Shown: one piece after another, positions 7,883-15,734 of the stretch
Numbering within the stretch: the first letter of the stretch is position 1
Layout: every line of letters begins with the position of its first letter
Source: CAZWUW01 sp964636895
GTDB taxonomy: Bacteria > Bacillota > Thermincolia > Thermincolales > CAZWUW01
NCBI GenBank assembly: GCA_964636895.1
Contig: CAZWUW010000043.1
Span: forward strand, 1-26,029
Reading direction: 5' to 3'
Length of the DNA stretch: 26,029 nucleotides
The notes under the pieces: model-generated
Seen by the model: the letters and a program-made list of their open reading frames with translations, nothing else
Told to the model about the DNA's origin: nothing
Databases searched by the model: none
Program-made: the position numbers and the translations under genes

Positions 7883-9063
7883 TAATACCTCCTGTTTCGT
7901 CTGCGTTTGCGGTATTTTAAAACAGCCGCAAGCAATTTCCCGACTGGGTGATGTTGTTTTAACTCCACTGCCTGCTGCGGACACAGTTCCTGACAGCAAA
8001 GACAGGCAATACATTGGTCATATTCGATAACCGGCACCTTTTCCTTAAGCCGCATTACTCCAACCGGGCAACTCTGGACACAAAAGGCACAGCCGGTGCA
8101 TTTGGCCTTTTCCACAACAGGCCTGGCCCTTAGCACACCCAAGAGGCTGCTGGTAATAAAGCCCGGCATGCTTTCCAGCATGGTATTGGTAGGCAATTTA
8201 AAATCACTTACCAGCAATTCCTGCAGGTTTGCGCCCAGTACCGTAATTTTATCAAGGTCAGCCTCACCCAACCCTCTGGCCCCGGCAATGCGGGTGGTGG
8301 CAATCTGGACCGGCCGAAAACCGATAATTGCCGAGGCTACCGCATCTAAAGCCACACAATCGCTGCTTGCCAGCAGCAGCCCCAGATTGCGGGTCGGCCC
8401 GGCTGCAGGCCCATTACCTTCCATAGCTGTTATACCATCCATAATAGCCAGTTTAGTCCGTGAACGGGCAAAAATATCTACCAGCACCCCAGCAAATTCC
8501 TCCGGCTTTGGCACTAAACGGTGATACTCCGCCTTCCGGAAGCCTGGGATAGTACCGTACATGTTTTTTACCGCCCCGGTAAATAGGGTGGCGGAGTGAG
8601 TTTTCAGTTTGGGCAGTGAAATCACCACATCAGCCTCAAAGACCGGCCGGGTAATATAATATATCGGAATCCGGCCACCGGGATTAGGAGCTTCTTGCAC
8701 CCCGGCCATATCAAAGTTAATTACCTGAGCACCCGCCTCCTCAGCGGCCGCCTGTATGCCGGAAGTCACCAGGGATACACGCGTAGGCGACTGACCGGCA
8801 ATCATCCCGCCGGAACTGTCCCCCACCAACGGGATGCCCCCGGCCTTGTACACCGCCCTAATCACTGCTTTAATTACCGCCGGGTGTGTAGTAACCCCGG
8901 CCGCCGGCGGTTTGGCACTCAATACATTGGCCTTTAGCAATACCCGGTCACCCGGCCTGACCCATTTTGTCAGTCCGCCTATTAGTTCCAAACATTCTGC
9001 AACAGCCTCGTCCACTTTTTCCTGACAGTAATCAGAACACCGCACTACCGCTACTTCGGTCAT
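7882..9063 (-). CDS. DUF362 domain protein with two 4Fe-4S clusters
   Basis: A 393-residue protein. Its first 300 or so residues form the DUF362 domain (PGDRVLLKANVL, TTHPAVIKAVI, ISLPKLKTHSATLFTGAVKN). Its C terminus is a bacterial ferredoxin with two clusters, CTGCAFCVQSCP and CIACLCCQELCP. The very C terminus is basic (KYRKRRRNRRY). Such proteins are common in strict anaerobes. Their redox partner and reaction are unknown. I chose the ATG at 9063, with GGAGG eight bases upstream, rather than the GTG at 9078. Its stop overlaps the tex start. It heads the tex operon, about 80 bases after the amidotransferase gene. Confidence 0.9.
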   Translation of the reverse strand: MTEVAVVRCSDYCQEKVDEAVAECLELIGGLTKWVRPGDRVLLKANVLSAKPPAAGVTTHPAVIKAVIRAVYKAGGIPLVGDSSGGMIAGQSPTRVSLVTSGIQAAAEEAGAQVINFDMAGVQEAPNPGGRIPIYYITRPVFEADVVISLPKLKTHSATLFTGAVKNMYGTIPGFRKAEYHRLVPKPEEFAGVLVDIFARSRTKLAIMDGITAMEGNGPAAGPTRNLGLLLASSDCVALDAVASAIIGFRPVQIATTRIAGARGLGEADLDKITVLGANLQELLVSDFKLPTNTMLESMPGFITSSLLGVLRARPVVEKAKCTGCAFCVQSCPVGVMRLKEKVPVIEYDQCIACLCCQELCPQQAVELKQHHPVGKLLAAVLKYRKRRRNRRY

Positions 9064-9145
9064 TTTTGCAGCCTCCACCCGGGTATAAAGTCATAACTGT
9101 ATTATTATGCCACCGGGAGGGAAAAATCCTGCCTCAATTCCGGAT

Positions 9146-9865
9146 TTATGCGGGATTGTTTGCCACACTGGCAGCCTCAACCAGGGCCCGGAACAGTTCC
9201 AGAAAGATTTTATCCCGCTCCCACATGCATTCCGGGTGAAACTGTACGCCTAAAGTGAATACTGCCGCCATATGTTCAATTGCTTCAATAACCCCATCAC
9301 TGCTCCTGGCGGTTACGGCAAAACCCGGTGCCGGCAGCTTGACGGCCTGATGATGAAAACTGTTCACCCGCAGCGGGGCATTCTGAAAAATGGCAGCCAG
9401 GCGTGTCCCCGGCAGTATATCGACGCAATGGCTGGGATACCAGCGTGGTGCCTGCTGACTATGTTTTAAAGAATTCCGGACCCCCCGGCTAATATCCTGA
9501 TGGATACTGCCGCCGGCGGCAATATTTAAAACCTGCATGCCGCGGCAAATGGCCAGCATTGGTGTTTTACGCTCCAACGCCTGACCAACCAGCTCCAATT
9601 CATACCAATCCCGTTCCGGAGTTATTTCCCCCAGCCACGGCTGCGGTTCTTCACCAAAGAATCGGGGGTCTACATCTACTCCGCCTGAAAGCAGCAACCC
9701 GTCAATGCCTGACAGGTGCTGCGGCACCAAAGCCACGTTTTTTAATACCGGCAAAGCAACAGGCACTCCGCCCGCCGCTTCCACCGCCCGCACGTAATCT
9801 TGCGCCAAATAGGAACGGTCCGTGTTTTGCTCCAGGGAACAAGTAATGCCAATAACCGGCCGCAT
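9146..9865 (-). CDS. Gamma-glutamyl-gamma-aminobutyrate hydrolase family (peptidase C26) protein
   Basis: A 239-residue class I glutamine-amidotransferase-like hydrolase, related to PuuD, which cleaves gamma-glutamyl bonds. The catalytic Cys107 is in AICRGMQ. The His210/Glu212 pair is in VQFHPE, completing the triad. The oxyanion/loop region GLLLSGGVDVDP and the family's SFHHQAV stretch are present. The ATG at 9865 has GGGGGTGA six bases upstream. The substrate could be gamma-glutamyl-GABA or another gamma-glutamyl compound; no putrescine genes are nearby. It lies just upstream of the DUF362-tex operon on the same strand and may be co-transcribed. Confidence 0.9.
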   Translation of the reverse strand: MRPVIGITCSLEQNTDRSYLAQDYVRAVEAAGGVPVALPVLKNVALVPQHLSGIDGLLLSGGVDVDPRFFGEEPQPWLGEITPERDWYELELVGQALERKTPMLAICRGMQVLNIAAGGSIHQDISRGVRNSLKHSQQAPRWYPSHCVDILPGTRLAAIFQNAPLRVNSFHHQAVKLPAPGFAVTARSSDGVIEAIEHMAAVFTLGVQFHPECMWERDKIFLELFRALVEAASVANNPA

Positions 9866-9903
9866 AAATTGTCACCCCCAAATTATATGATTGCAGCGCC
9901 CTA

Positions 9904-10419
9904 CTACCGCTTTTCCATCCAGCAATCGTACAAAGCTCGGTTATGTTCTTTAACATATTCCAGCAAAACCTGTTTTTGTCCGTGTTTATCCAAACGATGA
10001 AACAGCATATAAGGTTTTACCGAGGCAAACTTATCAATATCCTCGATATCCACTAATCTGACCCTGTTATCGCGGGTCAAAATGATATGCCGGGTATTGG
10101 GATTAAGCTCTAGACCGATATCCCGACCTTCCGCAAACATTTCCAGCAGAGCTTGCAGCCACTTTTGGTCAAGGGTTTTTCCCTTATCCAGGTAATCACT
10201 AAGTGAAATTCCTTTAATTAATTCCATGACAATATAATTTTTACCGGTGCCATATATTTTGGGGAACAACAGGGAATGCCGGTACTTTTGATACAGTTGG
10301 CTTTCTCTGCGGTTGTTTGCCGCGTCTTTATTGACCTTTATACAAATATGTTCATTTAATTGCACAACTGTGCCAAAAACCCCCTTGCCCAAAACCTTCA
10401 ATCTGCCATTTCTATCCAT
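9904..10419 (-). CDS. Small protein-kinase-like protein
   Basis: A protein of about 171 residues with a kinase N-lobe: the Gly-rich loop LGKGVFGTVV, the ATP-anchoring Lys in ICIKV and the hinge NYIVMELIKG. The C-lobe is short and degenerate. Instead of the usual HRD catalytic loop it reads GLELNPNTRHIIL, and instead of DFG it has VDIED. It resembles the short YrzF/YbdM/RIO-like bacterial kinases and could be weakly active or a pseudokinase. The frame stays open to a GTG at 10500, but that codon is inside the EndoA terminator, so it is unlikely to be the start. The ATG at 10419, with GGGG upstream, is my choice; a start between 10419 and 10485 is possible. It is monocistronic, on the same strand as its neighbours. 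Confidence 0.7.
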   Translation of the reverse strand: MDRNGRLKVLGKGVFGTVVQLNEHICIKVNKDAANNRRESQLYQKYRHSLLFPKIYGTGKNYIVMELIKGISLSDYLDKGKTLDQKWLQALLEMFAEGRDIGLELNPNTRHIILTRDNRVRLVDIEDIDKFASVKPYMLFHRLDKHGQKQVLLEYVKEHNRALYDCWMEKR

Positions 10420-10493
10420 CAATCTACCCCAATTATCCTTTTCTATCAGCTTATGTGCTAACTCCCCGCAAATGTATTTTTTACAGCAAAAAA

Positions 10494-10514
10494 CAGACAC
10501 CCTATAGATGCCTG
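10494..10514 (-). terminator. Terminator of the EndoAI-EndoA operon
   Basis: A six-base-pair stem (CAGGCA with TGTCTG on the minus strand) is followed by TTTTTT. It lies about 30 bases after the EndoA stop. It also contains the GTG that would open the longest frame of the kinase-like gene. Confidence 0.65.
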
Positions 10515-10541
10515 CCGTTTCCTCCTTAAGCTATGTGTATA

Positions 10542-10892
10542 TTAGATTTCTATCAATCCCAGACTGATTTCAATAGCCTGCCCAACCCGTTCCATGGCAT
10601 CATCATTCAGAGAGGCCACTTTTTCCATCAGGCGGCTTTTGTCAATGGTGCGGATCTGCTCCAATAAAATGACGGAGTCTTTTTCCAGCCCGCTTAAGCG
10701 GGCTGGGACTTCTATATGAGTCGGTAACTTGGCTTTGCTTATTTGAGATGTTACTGCTGCAACTATCGTGGTCGGACTATATTGGTTACCAATGTCGTTT
10801 TGCAATACCAGCACAGGCCTGGTCCCTCCCTGTTCCGAACCCACAACCGGACTCAGGTCGGCAAAGAAGATATCACCTCTCCGGATTAGCAT
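10542..10892 (-). CDS. ndoA: EndoA (MazF-type) mRNA interferase toxin
   Basis: A 116-residue MazF-family ribonuclease, the same length as Bacillus subtilis EndoA, which cuts single-stranded mRNA at UACAU. The known active-site residues fall at identical positions: R25 (GGTRPVLVL), T48 (AAVTSQ), H59 (LPTHIEV) and Q79 (LLEQIRT). The ATG at 10892 has GGAGGG eight bases upstream and starts two bases after the antitoxin stop, so the pair is translated together. It was called from here rather than 10922, which lies inside the antitoxin gene. Cleavage specificity is inferred from homology. Confidence 0.96.
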   Translation of the reverse strand: MLIRRGDIFFADLSPVVGSEQGGTRPVLVLQNDIGNQYSPTTIVAAVTSQISKAKLPTHIEVPARLSGLEKDSVILLEQIRTIDKSRLMEKVASLNDDAMERVGQAIEISLGLIEI

Positions 10893-10893
10893 A

Positions 10894-11169
10894 TTATTTG
10901 CCCTCCGCCAGTCTTTCGTCAAAGAGGCGAGTTACCTCATGCTCTATTTCAAAGCTTTCGCCCGCCAGCGCCAGGTTTATTCTGGCCATCTCAAGATAAC
11001 CTTTTTTCATTTGCTCGCGAATAGTCCGTCGCTTTCTTTCCTGAATATACAGTTTCATTGCTTCGCGAATAAATTCACTCCGGTTAAGCTTCTCCGCGGC
11101 CGCTATCCCATCCACCTCGCGCAATAAATTATCCGGCAGGCTAATCATGATCCTCTTAACTTCCGCCAC
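10894..11169 (-). CDS. ndoAI: EndoAI ribbon-helix-helix antitoxin
   Basis: A 91-residue CopG/RHH antitoxin that neutralises EndoA and represses its own promoter. The N-terminal ribbon KRIMISLPDNLLREVD and the helix LNRSEFIREAMKLYI form the DNA-binding fold; the charged C terminus binds the toxin. Translation starts at a GTG (11169) with GGGAGGTG six bases upstream; this gives the usual length of about 93 residues, whereas the frame from 11205 would include promoter-proximal DNA. A consensus promoter and an inverted repeat lie just upstream. Unlike in Bacillus, no alanine racemase gene precedes it. Confidence 0.93.
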   Translation of the reverse strand: MAEVKRIMISLPDNLLREVDGIAAAEKLNRSEFIREAMKLYIQERKRRTIREQMKKGYLEMARINLALAGESFEIEHEVTRLFDERLAEGK

Positions 11170-11195
11170 TAAGCGCACCTCCCTGCAAGCAAAGC

Positions 11196-11215
11196 GTATA
11201 TACACGCATATATAC
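11196..11215 (-). promoter_or_regulatory. Probable antitoxin operator
   Basis: The inverted repeat GTATATA-CACGCA-TATATAC lies between the -10 box and the EndoAI start. Ribbon-helix-helix antitoxins bind such palindromes, so this is a likely autoregulation site. The assignment is inferred from position. Confidence 0.55.
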
Positions 11216-11218
11216 TAT

Positions 11219-11248
11219 ATTATACACTTCGGTCTATATTTATGTCAA
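11219..11248 (-). promoter_or_regulatory. Sigma-A promoter of endoAI-endoA
   Basis: Read on the minus strand: TTGACA (11248-11243), 18 bases, TATAAT (11224-11219). Both boxes match consensus. It lies 50 bases before the antitoxin start. Confidence 0.8.
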
Positions 11249-11340
11249 TAAGGCTTGACTGCTATTGTTTTTTTCAGACGCACTCCCTGCCATCTTGGCA
11301 CATAAAATGGAAAAAGGAATAAAAATGAGGAGGAAACTAA

Positions 11341-11787
11341 ATGCATACTGATTTTACAAGACACGGACCGGTAATAAATCTTCTGTTTGCCGGCCGGCCC
11401 GTATATCAGTCTGGTTTCCCGGTGGACCTAACCCTGCTTAAAGCCAACCTATCGCTCCGGCCGGTATTTTTTACCTACCCTACCTCCCAGCGTTATGATT
11501 TTGCCGTATATGCCGGCAATCAGGAAATATGGCGCTGGTCTTACGACAAGGTTTTTATTCAGGTCACCGAAACTGTTGTCTTGCGCCCGGGTCAAAGCGT
11601 GGCCTACCGGGAATTCTGGCCCCAGACCAACAATCTGGGCCAGCCGGTGCCGCCCGGCATATATACGGTCCGGGCCTGGAATCCTTTTATTGGCTACGAG
11701 TCACTCAACTGGCCGGAAATACAGGTTAGTATTACCAATGAACGTACATATTCCCATATGGCCGATGAGAGACCGGCAGCAATTTAA
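11341..11787 (+). CDS. BsuPI-domain protein (intracellular proteinase inhibitor-like)
   Basis: A 148-residue plus-strand protein without a signal peptide. The central part (FFTYPTSQRYDFAVYAGNQE, then IWRWSYDKVF, LRPGQSVAYREFWPQ and PPGIYTVRAW) is the beta-sandwich BsuPI domain, named for the Bacillus intracellular proteinase inhibitor. In many anaerobes such proteins are of unknown role, so inhibitor activity is not assured. The ATG has AGGAGG seven bases upstream. It is one of only two non-transposon plus-strand genes in the window. Its last 56 bases overlap the end of the convergent glutamate synthase domain gene, so the two messages are complementary at their 3' ends. Confidence 0.85.
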   Translation: MHTDFTRHGPVINLLFAGRPVYQSGFPVDLTLLKANLSLRPVFFTYPTSQRYDFAVYAGNQEIWRWSYDKVFIQVTETVVLRPGQSVAYREFWPQTNNLGQPVPPGIYTVRAWNPFIGYESLNWPEIQVSITNERTYSHMADERPAAI

Positions 11788-12475
11788 CAAATTTTTCCCG
11801 CATTATTTCTTTGTAATCCAAGCCCAGGTCCTTACTGTATTCAGTGAGGACCTCTGTTAGTTTTTCCTCATCTGCCCGATCCAGGTCAAAAACGGATACT
11901 TCTTTACCAATTCGATTTGTATCCACTTCCCCACGAACATAAATTACCCCGCCGTGCATCCCGGTACCCAGATAGTCACCGGCTATAGGCTCGTCCGGCT
12001 TGCGGCCAAGGCCCAGTAATACCAAAATCCCACCGGCCATATATTCGCCAAAAAACGCTCCGGCAGTGCCGCCGGCCACCAGCACCGGCACTTTGTCCCG
12101 GTATTCCTTCATATGAATGCCTACCCGATAACCGACATTGCTCCTGACAAACAACTTGCCACCGCGCATAGCGTATCCAAGGACATCTCCGGCGTGGCCG
12201 TGCACCACAATTTTTCCATCGTTCATGGTATTGGCAATAGCATCCTGGCCGTTATCATGGACAATAATCGTGGCCCCGTCCATATAAGCACCCAGGTCAT
12301 TACCCGGCACTCCGTAAATATCTATATGCACCGGTCGGTCAAGCCGGGTTCCGATGTAACGCTGGCCATTGATGTTTTCCAGGACAATTTTATCCGCCCC
12401 TGCTCCGACCTCCTGCTGTATGCGGTCATTCAGTTGTCTATAATATATCCCTTTGGCATCAATTTTGGTCGTCAT
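11732..12475 (-). CDS. gltB3: Stand-alone glutamate synthase GXGXG domain subunit
   Basis: A 247-residue protein equal to the C-terminal beta-helix domain of the glutamate synthase large subunit, here a separate gene. The repeating G-x2-G pattern is clear: DLGAYMDGATIIVHDNGQDA, MNDGKIVVHGHAGDVLGYAM, RGGKLFVRSNVGYRVGIHMK, then YMAGGILVLLGLG and GMHGGVIYVRG. In the full enzyme this domain packs between the amidotransferase and FMN domains and is thought to be structural. The ATG at 12475 has GGGGGGG eight bases upstream and overlaps the previous gene by four bases (ATGA). It is the last gene of the split glutamate synthase operon. Confidence 0.92.
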   Translation of the reverse strand: MTTKIDAKGIYYRQLNDRIQQEVGAGADKIVLENINGQRYIGTRLDRPVHIDIYGVPGNDLGAYMDGATIIVHDNGQDAIANTMNDGKIVVHGHAGDVLGYAMRGGKLFVRSNVGYRVGIHMKEYRDKVPVLVAGGTAGAFFGEYMAGGILVLLGLGRKPDEPIAGDYLGTGMHGGVIYVRGEVDTNRIGKEVSVFDLDRADEEKLTEVLTEYSKDLGLDYKEIMREKFVKLLPVSHRPYGNMYVHW

Positions 12476-13737
12476 CCCGTAATCCCCCCCAACAACCGCT
12501 CCTGCCTCAGGCCCTGCGGAAAATGGACATAACCGAAATCTGACTTGATAAGTGCGTCTTTAAAGGCAGCGACATCTGTTTTTTCTCTGATTAAACCGGT
12601 AAGGATACCGGCCCGGTCCACCTTATTCAGACAGATATAACCTACCAGCCGGTTGTCTTTGACGATGATTTTCCTGTAAGTGCGGGCAGCCGGGTCAGCT
12701 TCAACAAACACTTCGCAATCATCGGCAGCAGGCTTTATAATCCCGGCGGTAAGCATGGGCAGGTTATAAAAACCAATGGCATTCATGGCCACGCCGCCGG
12801 CATATACGGTATCGGCACCGGCCATATTGCGGCCGGCCACTTCACCCTGCATATATGCATTAGGCAAAAGGGGCAGCACCCGTTTCATGCCATATACCAG
12901 GTCATAACCCTCAGCCACATCCCCGGCGGCATAAACATGCGCCACCCCGGTTTGCATCCGTTCATCCGTCACAATACCATTTTGCACCTGGATCTCAGTG
13001 CCCTGCACCACATCAGTATTGGGCTGCACCCCAATGGCCACGACCAGCAAGTCACAGTCTAATTTATTACCGTTTTCCAGCGTTACACTGGTTGCCTTTT
13101 GCTGGCCGGCTACCTCAACAACAGTTGTATTCAGTTCAAACTTTATCCCGGCATCGATTAGAAAACCCTGAACCATGGCTCCGGCTGCTTCGTCCAGAAT
13201 AGCGCTCAATACCCGATTCGCCTTTTCCACCACAGTAATGTCCAGTCCCAGCTTCAGGAGCGCTTCTGCCGCCTTGAGCCCAATAAGCCCGGCGCCTATT
13301 ATCACCGCTTTTTTACCGGGCACGGCCGCTTCCTGAATAGCCCTGACATCGTCATACTTAAGAAAGGGGTAAATGCCGTTTTTATCCAGGCCCTTTATTG
13401 GTGGCATAATCGGTTTGCCGCCAGTAGCAATAAGCAGTTTGTCATATTTGACAGTATCTCCGCCAGCTAATGCCACCGTCTTTCCTTTAGTATCCACCGC
13501 TAAGGCTTTACGGCCCAGCAGCGTGTTAACCGCGTAGGCTTCGTAAAAGCCGGTGTCCCGATAAACCATTTTATCCTCGGTCACCTTGCCAGCTAAATAA
13601 TAGGAAATCAGCGGCCTGGAATAAGTATGGTAGGGCTCATCGGAAATAATGATGATTTGCCCCTTTTTATCTGCCTGGCGAATACCTTCTACGGCCCCGA
13701 TGGCCGCTGCAGAGTTGCCAATTATTACATAATCCAT
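12472..13737 (-). CDS. FAD/NAD(P)-dependent oxidoreductase of the glutamate synthase operon
   Basis: A 421-residue flavoprotein of the NADH oxidase/rubredoxin reductase family. The FAD-binding motif is YVIIGNSAAAIGAVEG at the N terminus, the second nucleotide-binding motif is AVIIGAGLIGLKAAEAL near residue 145, and the C-terminal FAD motif is VYAAGDVAEGYD. In this operon it probably passes electrons from NAD(P)H, through the adjacent ferredoxin, to the synthase; this is an inference from gene order. It is not of the usual GltD type. AAAGGAGGTG precedes the ATG, which directly abuts the ferredoxin stop. Confidence 0.88.
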   Translation of the reverse strand: MDYVIIGNSAAAIGAVEGIRQADKKGQIIIISDEPYHTYSRPLISYYLAGKVTEDKMVYRDTGFYEAYAVNTLLGRKALAVDTKGKTVALAGGDTVKYDKLLIATGGKPIMPPIKGLDKNGIYPFLKYDDVRAIQEAAVPGKKAVIIGAGLIGLKAAEALLKLGLDITVVEKANRVLSAILDEAAGAMVQGFLIDAGIKFELNTTVVEVAGQQKATSVTLENGNKLDCDLLVVAIGVQPNTDVVQGTEIQVQNGIVTDERMQTGVAHVYAAGDVAEGYDLVYGMKRVLPLLPNAYMQGEVAGRNMAGADTVYAGGVAMNAIGFYNLPMLTAGIIKPAADDCEVFVEADPAARTYRKIIVKDNRLVGYICLNKVDRAGILTGLIREKTDVAAFKDALIKSDFGYVHFPQGLRQERLLGGITG

Positions 13738-14220
13738 TTATCGCACCTCCTTTGACCGGTCATTTTCCCGGTCCGGCGCCGCTTCGGAATAAACCAGAGC
13801 CCCGTTAGGGCAGTGAGCAACACAAGCCGGTTCAATATTTTGTTCAGTGCAGAGGTCACACTTAGCAGCTACTTTCCTGCCGGCTTCATCCCGCAGAACT
13901 GCACCGTAAGGACAGGCCAAGATGCACGTCCAGCAGCCGACACAGCGTTCGGCACGATTCTTCACAAGCCCGGCCGGATCTTTATACATAGCGCCGGTAA
14001 TGCAGGCTTTAACACAATATGCCTGTTCACATTGCCGGCACTGCAGGCCAAAGGTCAATGGCCGGTTTTCCTCCACCATAACTCTAGCCATCGGCCTGTT
14101 TGGCTGAAGTTTAAAAGCCTTGATAATATCTTTGGGATACGCGGAATGCGCCACAATGCAGTGTACCTCGCACAATTTACACCCGGCGCAGTATTCTTCT
14201 CTGGCATAAACTCTTTTCAT
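13738..14220 (-). CDS. Four-cluster 4Fe-4S ferredoxin subunit
   Basis: A 160-residue electron-transfer protein of the HycB/DmsB type. The Cys motifs are CAGCKLCEVHC, CRQCEQAYCVKAC, CVGCWTCILACPYG and CDLC followed by CVAHCPNGAL, enough for four cubane clusters. It most likely carries electrons between the flavoprotein encoded next and the FMN/iron-sulfur synthase subunit encoded before. AAGGAGG precedes the ATG at 14220, and the gene begins 11 bases after the synthase stop. Confidence 0.9.
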   Translation of the reverse strand: MKRVYAREEYCAGCKLCEVHCIVAHSAYPKDIIKAFKLQPNRPMARVMVEENRPLTFGLQCRQCEQAYCVKACITGAMYKDPAGLVKNRAERCVGCWTCILACPYGAVLRDEAGRKVAAKCDLCTEQNIEPACVAHCPNGALVYSEAAPDRENDRSKEVR

Positions 14221-14231
14221 GACTATCCTCC

Positions 14232-15734
14232 TTACTCCCCGGCCATGTTGACGCCAAGGATAGCCAACTCTTGCCGGGACAGGTTGACACCCCTCAGCAT
14301 CAGGCGGTTGCCGCGCAGGCTTTCCACGGCATTAATGCCCATCCCGCCAAGGAGTTCCTTGATCTCATGGGCCCACGCCCGCAGTAGATTAGCCGCCCGC
14401 TGAGCGCCAATATCAGGATTAAGGCGCTTAGTCAGGTTGGGATCCTGGGTGGCTATACCCCAATTGCATTTATTGGTATAACACTTCTGGCACATATGAC
14501 AGCCCAAGGCAATCAGGGCTGCGGTGCCGATATAAACGGCATCGGCGCCCAGGGCGATAGCTTTGACAATATCGGCACTGTTGCGGATGCTGCCACCAAT
14601 GACCAGGGATACCTGGTTTCTGATACCCTCAGCCCGCAAACGGGAGTCCACCGCGGCCAAAGCCAGTTCAATTGGAATCCCCACACTTTCCCGGGTTCTT
14701 AAAGGGGTAGCCCCGGTGCCGCCTCTAAGTCCGTCAATGGCAATTATATCCGCACCGGCCCGAGCCATCCCGGAAGCAATGGCCGCCACATTATGCACTG
14801 CAGCTATTTTGACCGAAATAGGTTTTTCATAATTAGAAGCTTCTTTGAGCGAATAAATCAGCTGGCGCAGGTCTTCAATAGAGTATATATCATGATGAGG
14901 GGCCGGCGAGATGGCGTCTGAACCCTGTGGGATCATCCGGGTTACGGATACTTCATAACCTACTTTTTCTCCCGGCAGGTGCCCGCCTATACCCGGCTTG
15001 GCACCCTGGCCGATTTTGATTTCTATGGCCGCCCCGGCATTCAGGTATTCGGATTGCACCCCGAAACGCCCGGAGGCCACCTGAGTAATGGTATTCCGGC
15101 CATAATTGTAAAGGCTGCGGTGCAAACCGCCTTCCCCGGTGTTATAATAGGTGCCGGTCGCTTCAGCCGCCCTGGCCAGGGAAGTAATAGCATTTAAGCT
15201 AATAGAGCCAAACGACATGGCCGAAAACATTATGGGTATATCCAGTTCCAACTGCGGCGGCAGTTTTTCCGCCAGTTTGCCGTCCTTCATCTTAATCGCT
15301 TCCGGCTTCCGCCCCAGAAAGGTTTTTAACTCCATAGGCTCCCGCAGCGGGTCGATGGATGGGTTAGTTACCTGGCTGGCATTTAGCAGCAGCCGGTCCC
15401 AGTATATCGGATAGTCTTTGTCATTACCCATTCCGGCCAGCAAAATCCCGCCGGTTGCCGCCTGTTTGTAAATTGCCTTAATGGCTTCTCCGGTCCAGTT
15501 GGCGTTACTTTTGAATTCGTGTGGATTTTTTCTGATAATAATGGCATTGGTAGGACAAAGCTCCGTGCAGCGGTGGCAATTAACACACTTTGCCTCATCA
15601 GATACCACCCGGCCTGCGTCAGCATCAAACTCATGGGCTAGATTTGCACACTGATTGACACATACCTGACAGTCAATACAGCGAGCTTCGTTCCGTTCAA
15701 TTAAAAAATCAGGTGCGCCGAAATGCAGACTCAT
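14232..15734 (-). CDS. gltB2: Glutamate synthase FMN-binding subunit with N-terminal ferredoxin domain
   Basis: A 500-residue archaeal-type GltB core that makes glutamate from 2-oxoglutarate and ammonia delivered by the amidotransferase subunit. Residues 10-65 hold a two-cluster ferredoxin (CIDCQVCVNQC and CVNCHRCTELCP). Then come the FMN-binding barrel (MFSAMSFGSISLNAI, YNTGEGGLHRS, IAIDGLRGGTGATP, GADAVYIGTAALIALG) and the Cys-rich cluster loop CHMCQKCYTNKCNWG. The ATG at 15734 has GGGGTGG seven bases upstream and overlaps the previous stop as ATGA; the 19-residue longer frame lies inside the upstream gene. It is split from its amidotransferase and GXGXG domains, which are separate neighbours. 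Confidence 0.95.
   Translation of the reverse strand: MSLHFGAPDFLIERNEARCIDCQVCVNQCANLAHEFDADAGRVVSDEAKCVNCHRCTELCPTNAIIIRKNPHEFKSNANWTGEAIKAIYKQAATGGILLAGMGNDKDYPIYWDRLLLNASQVTNPSIDPLREPMELKTFLGRKPEAIKMKDGKLAEKLPPQLELDIPIMFSAMSFGSISLNAITSLARAAEATGTYYNTGEGGLHRSLYNYGRNTITQVASGRFGVQSEYLNAGAAIEIKIGQGAKPGIGGHLPGEKVGYEVSVTRMIPQGSDAISPAPHHDIYSIEDLRQLIYSLKEASNYEKPISVKIAAVHNVAAIASGMARAGADIIAIDGLRGGTGATPLRTRESVGIPIELALAAVDSRLRAEGIRNQVSLVIGGSIRNSADIVKAIALGADAVYIGTAALIALGCHMCQKCYTNKCNWGIATQDPNLTKRLNPDIGAQRAANLLRAWAHEIKELLGGMGINAVESLRGNRLMLRGVNLSRQELAILGVNMAGE

Noticed and set aside
11281..11340. Sigma-54 promoter before the BsuPI gene
   Set aside because: TTGGCAC is present but the matching TTGC element at the right spacing is not.
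13813..14403. A 196-codon plus-strand frame
   Set aside because: It mirrors the Cys-rich ferredoxin gene and the synthase end; no ribosome site or family resemblance.
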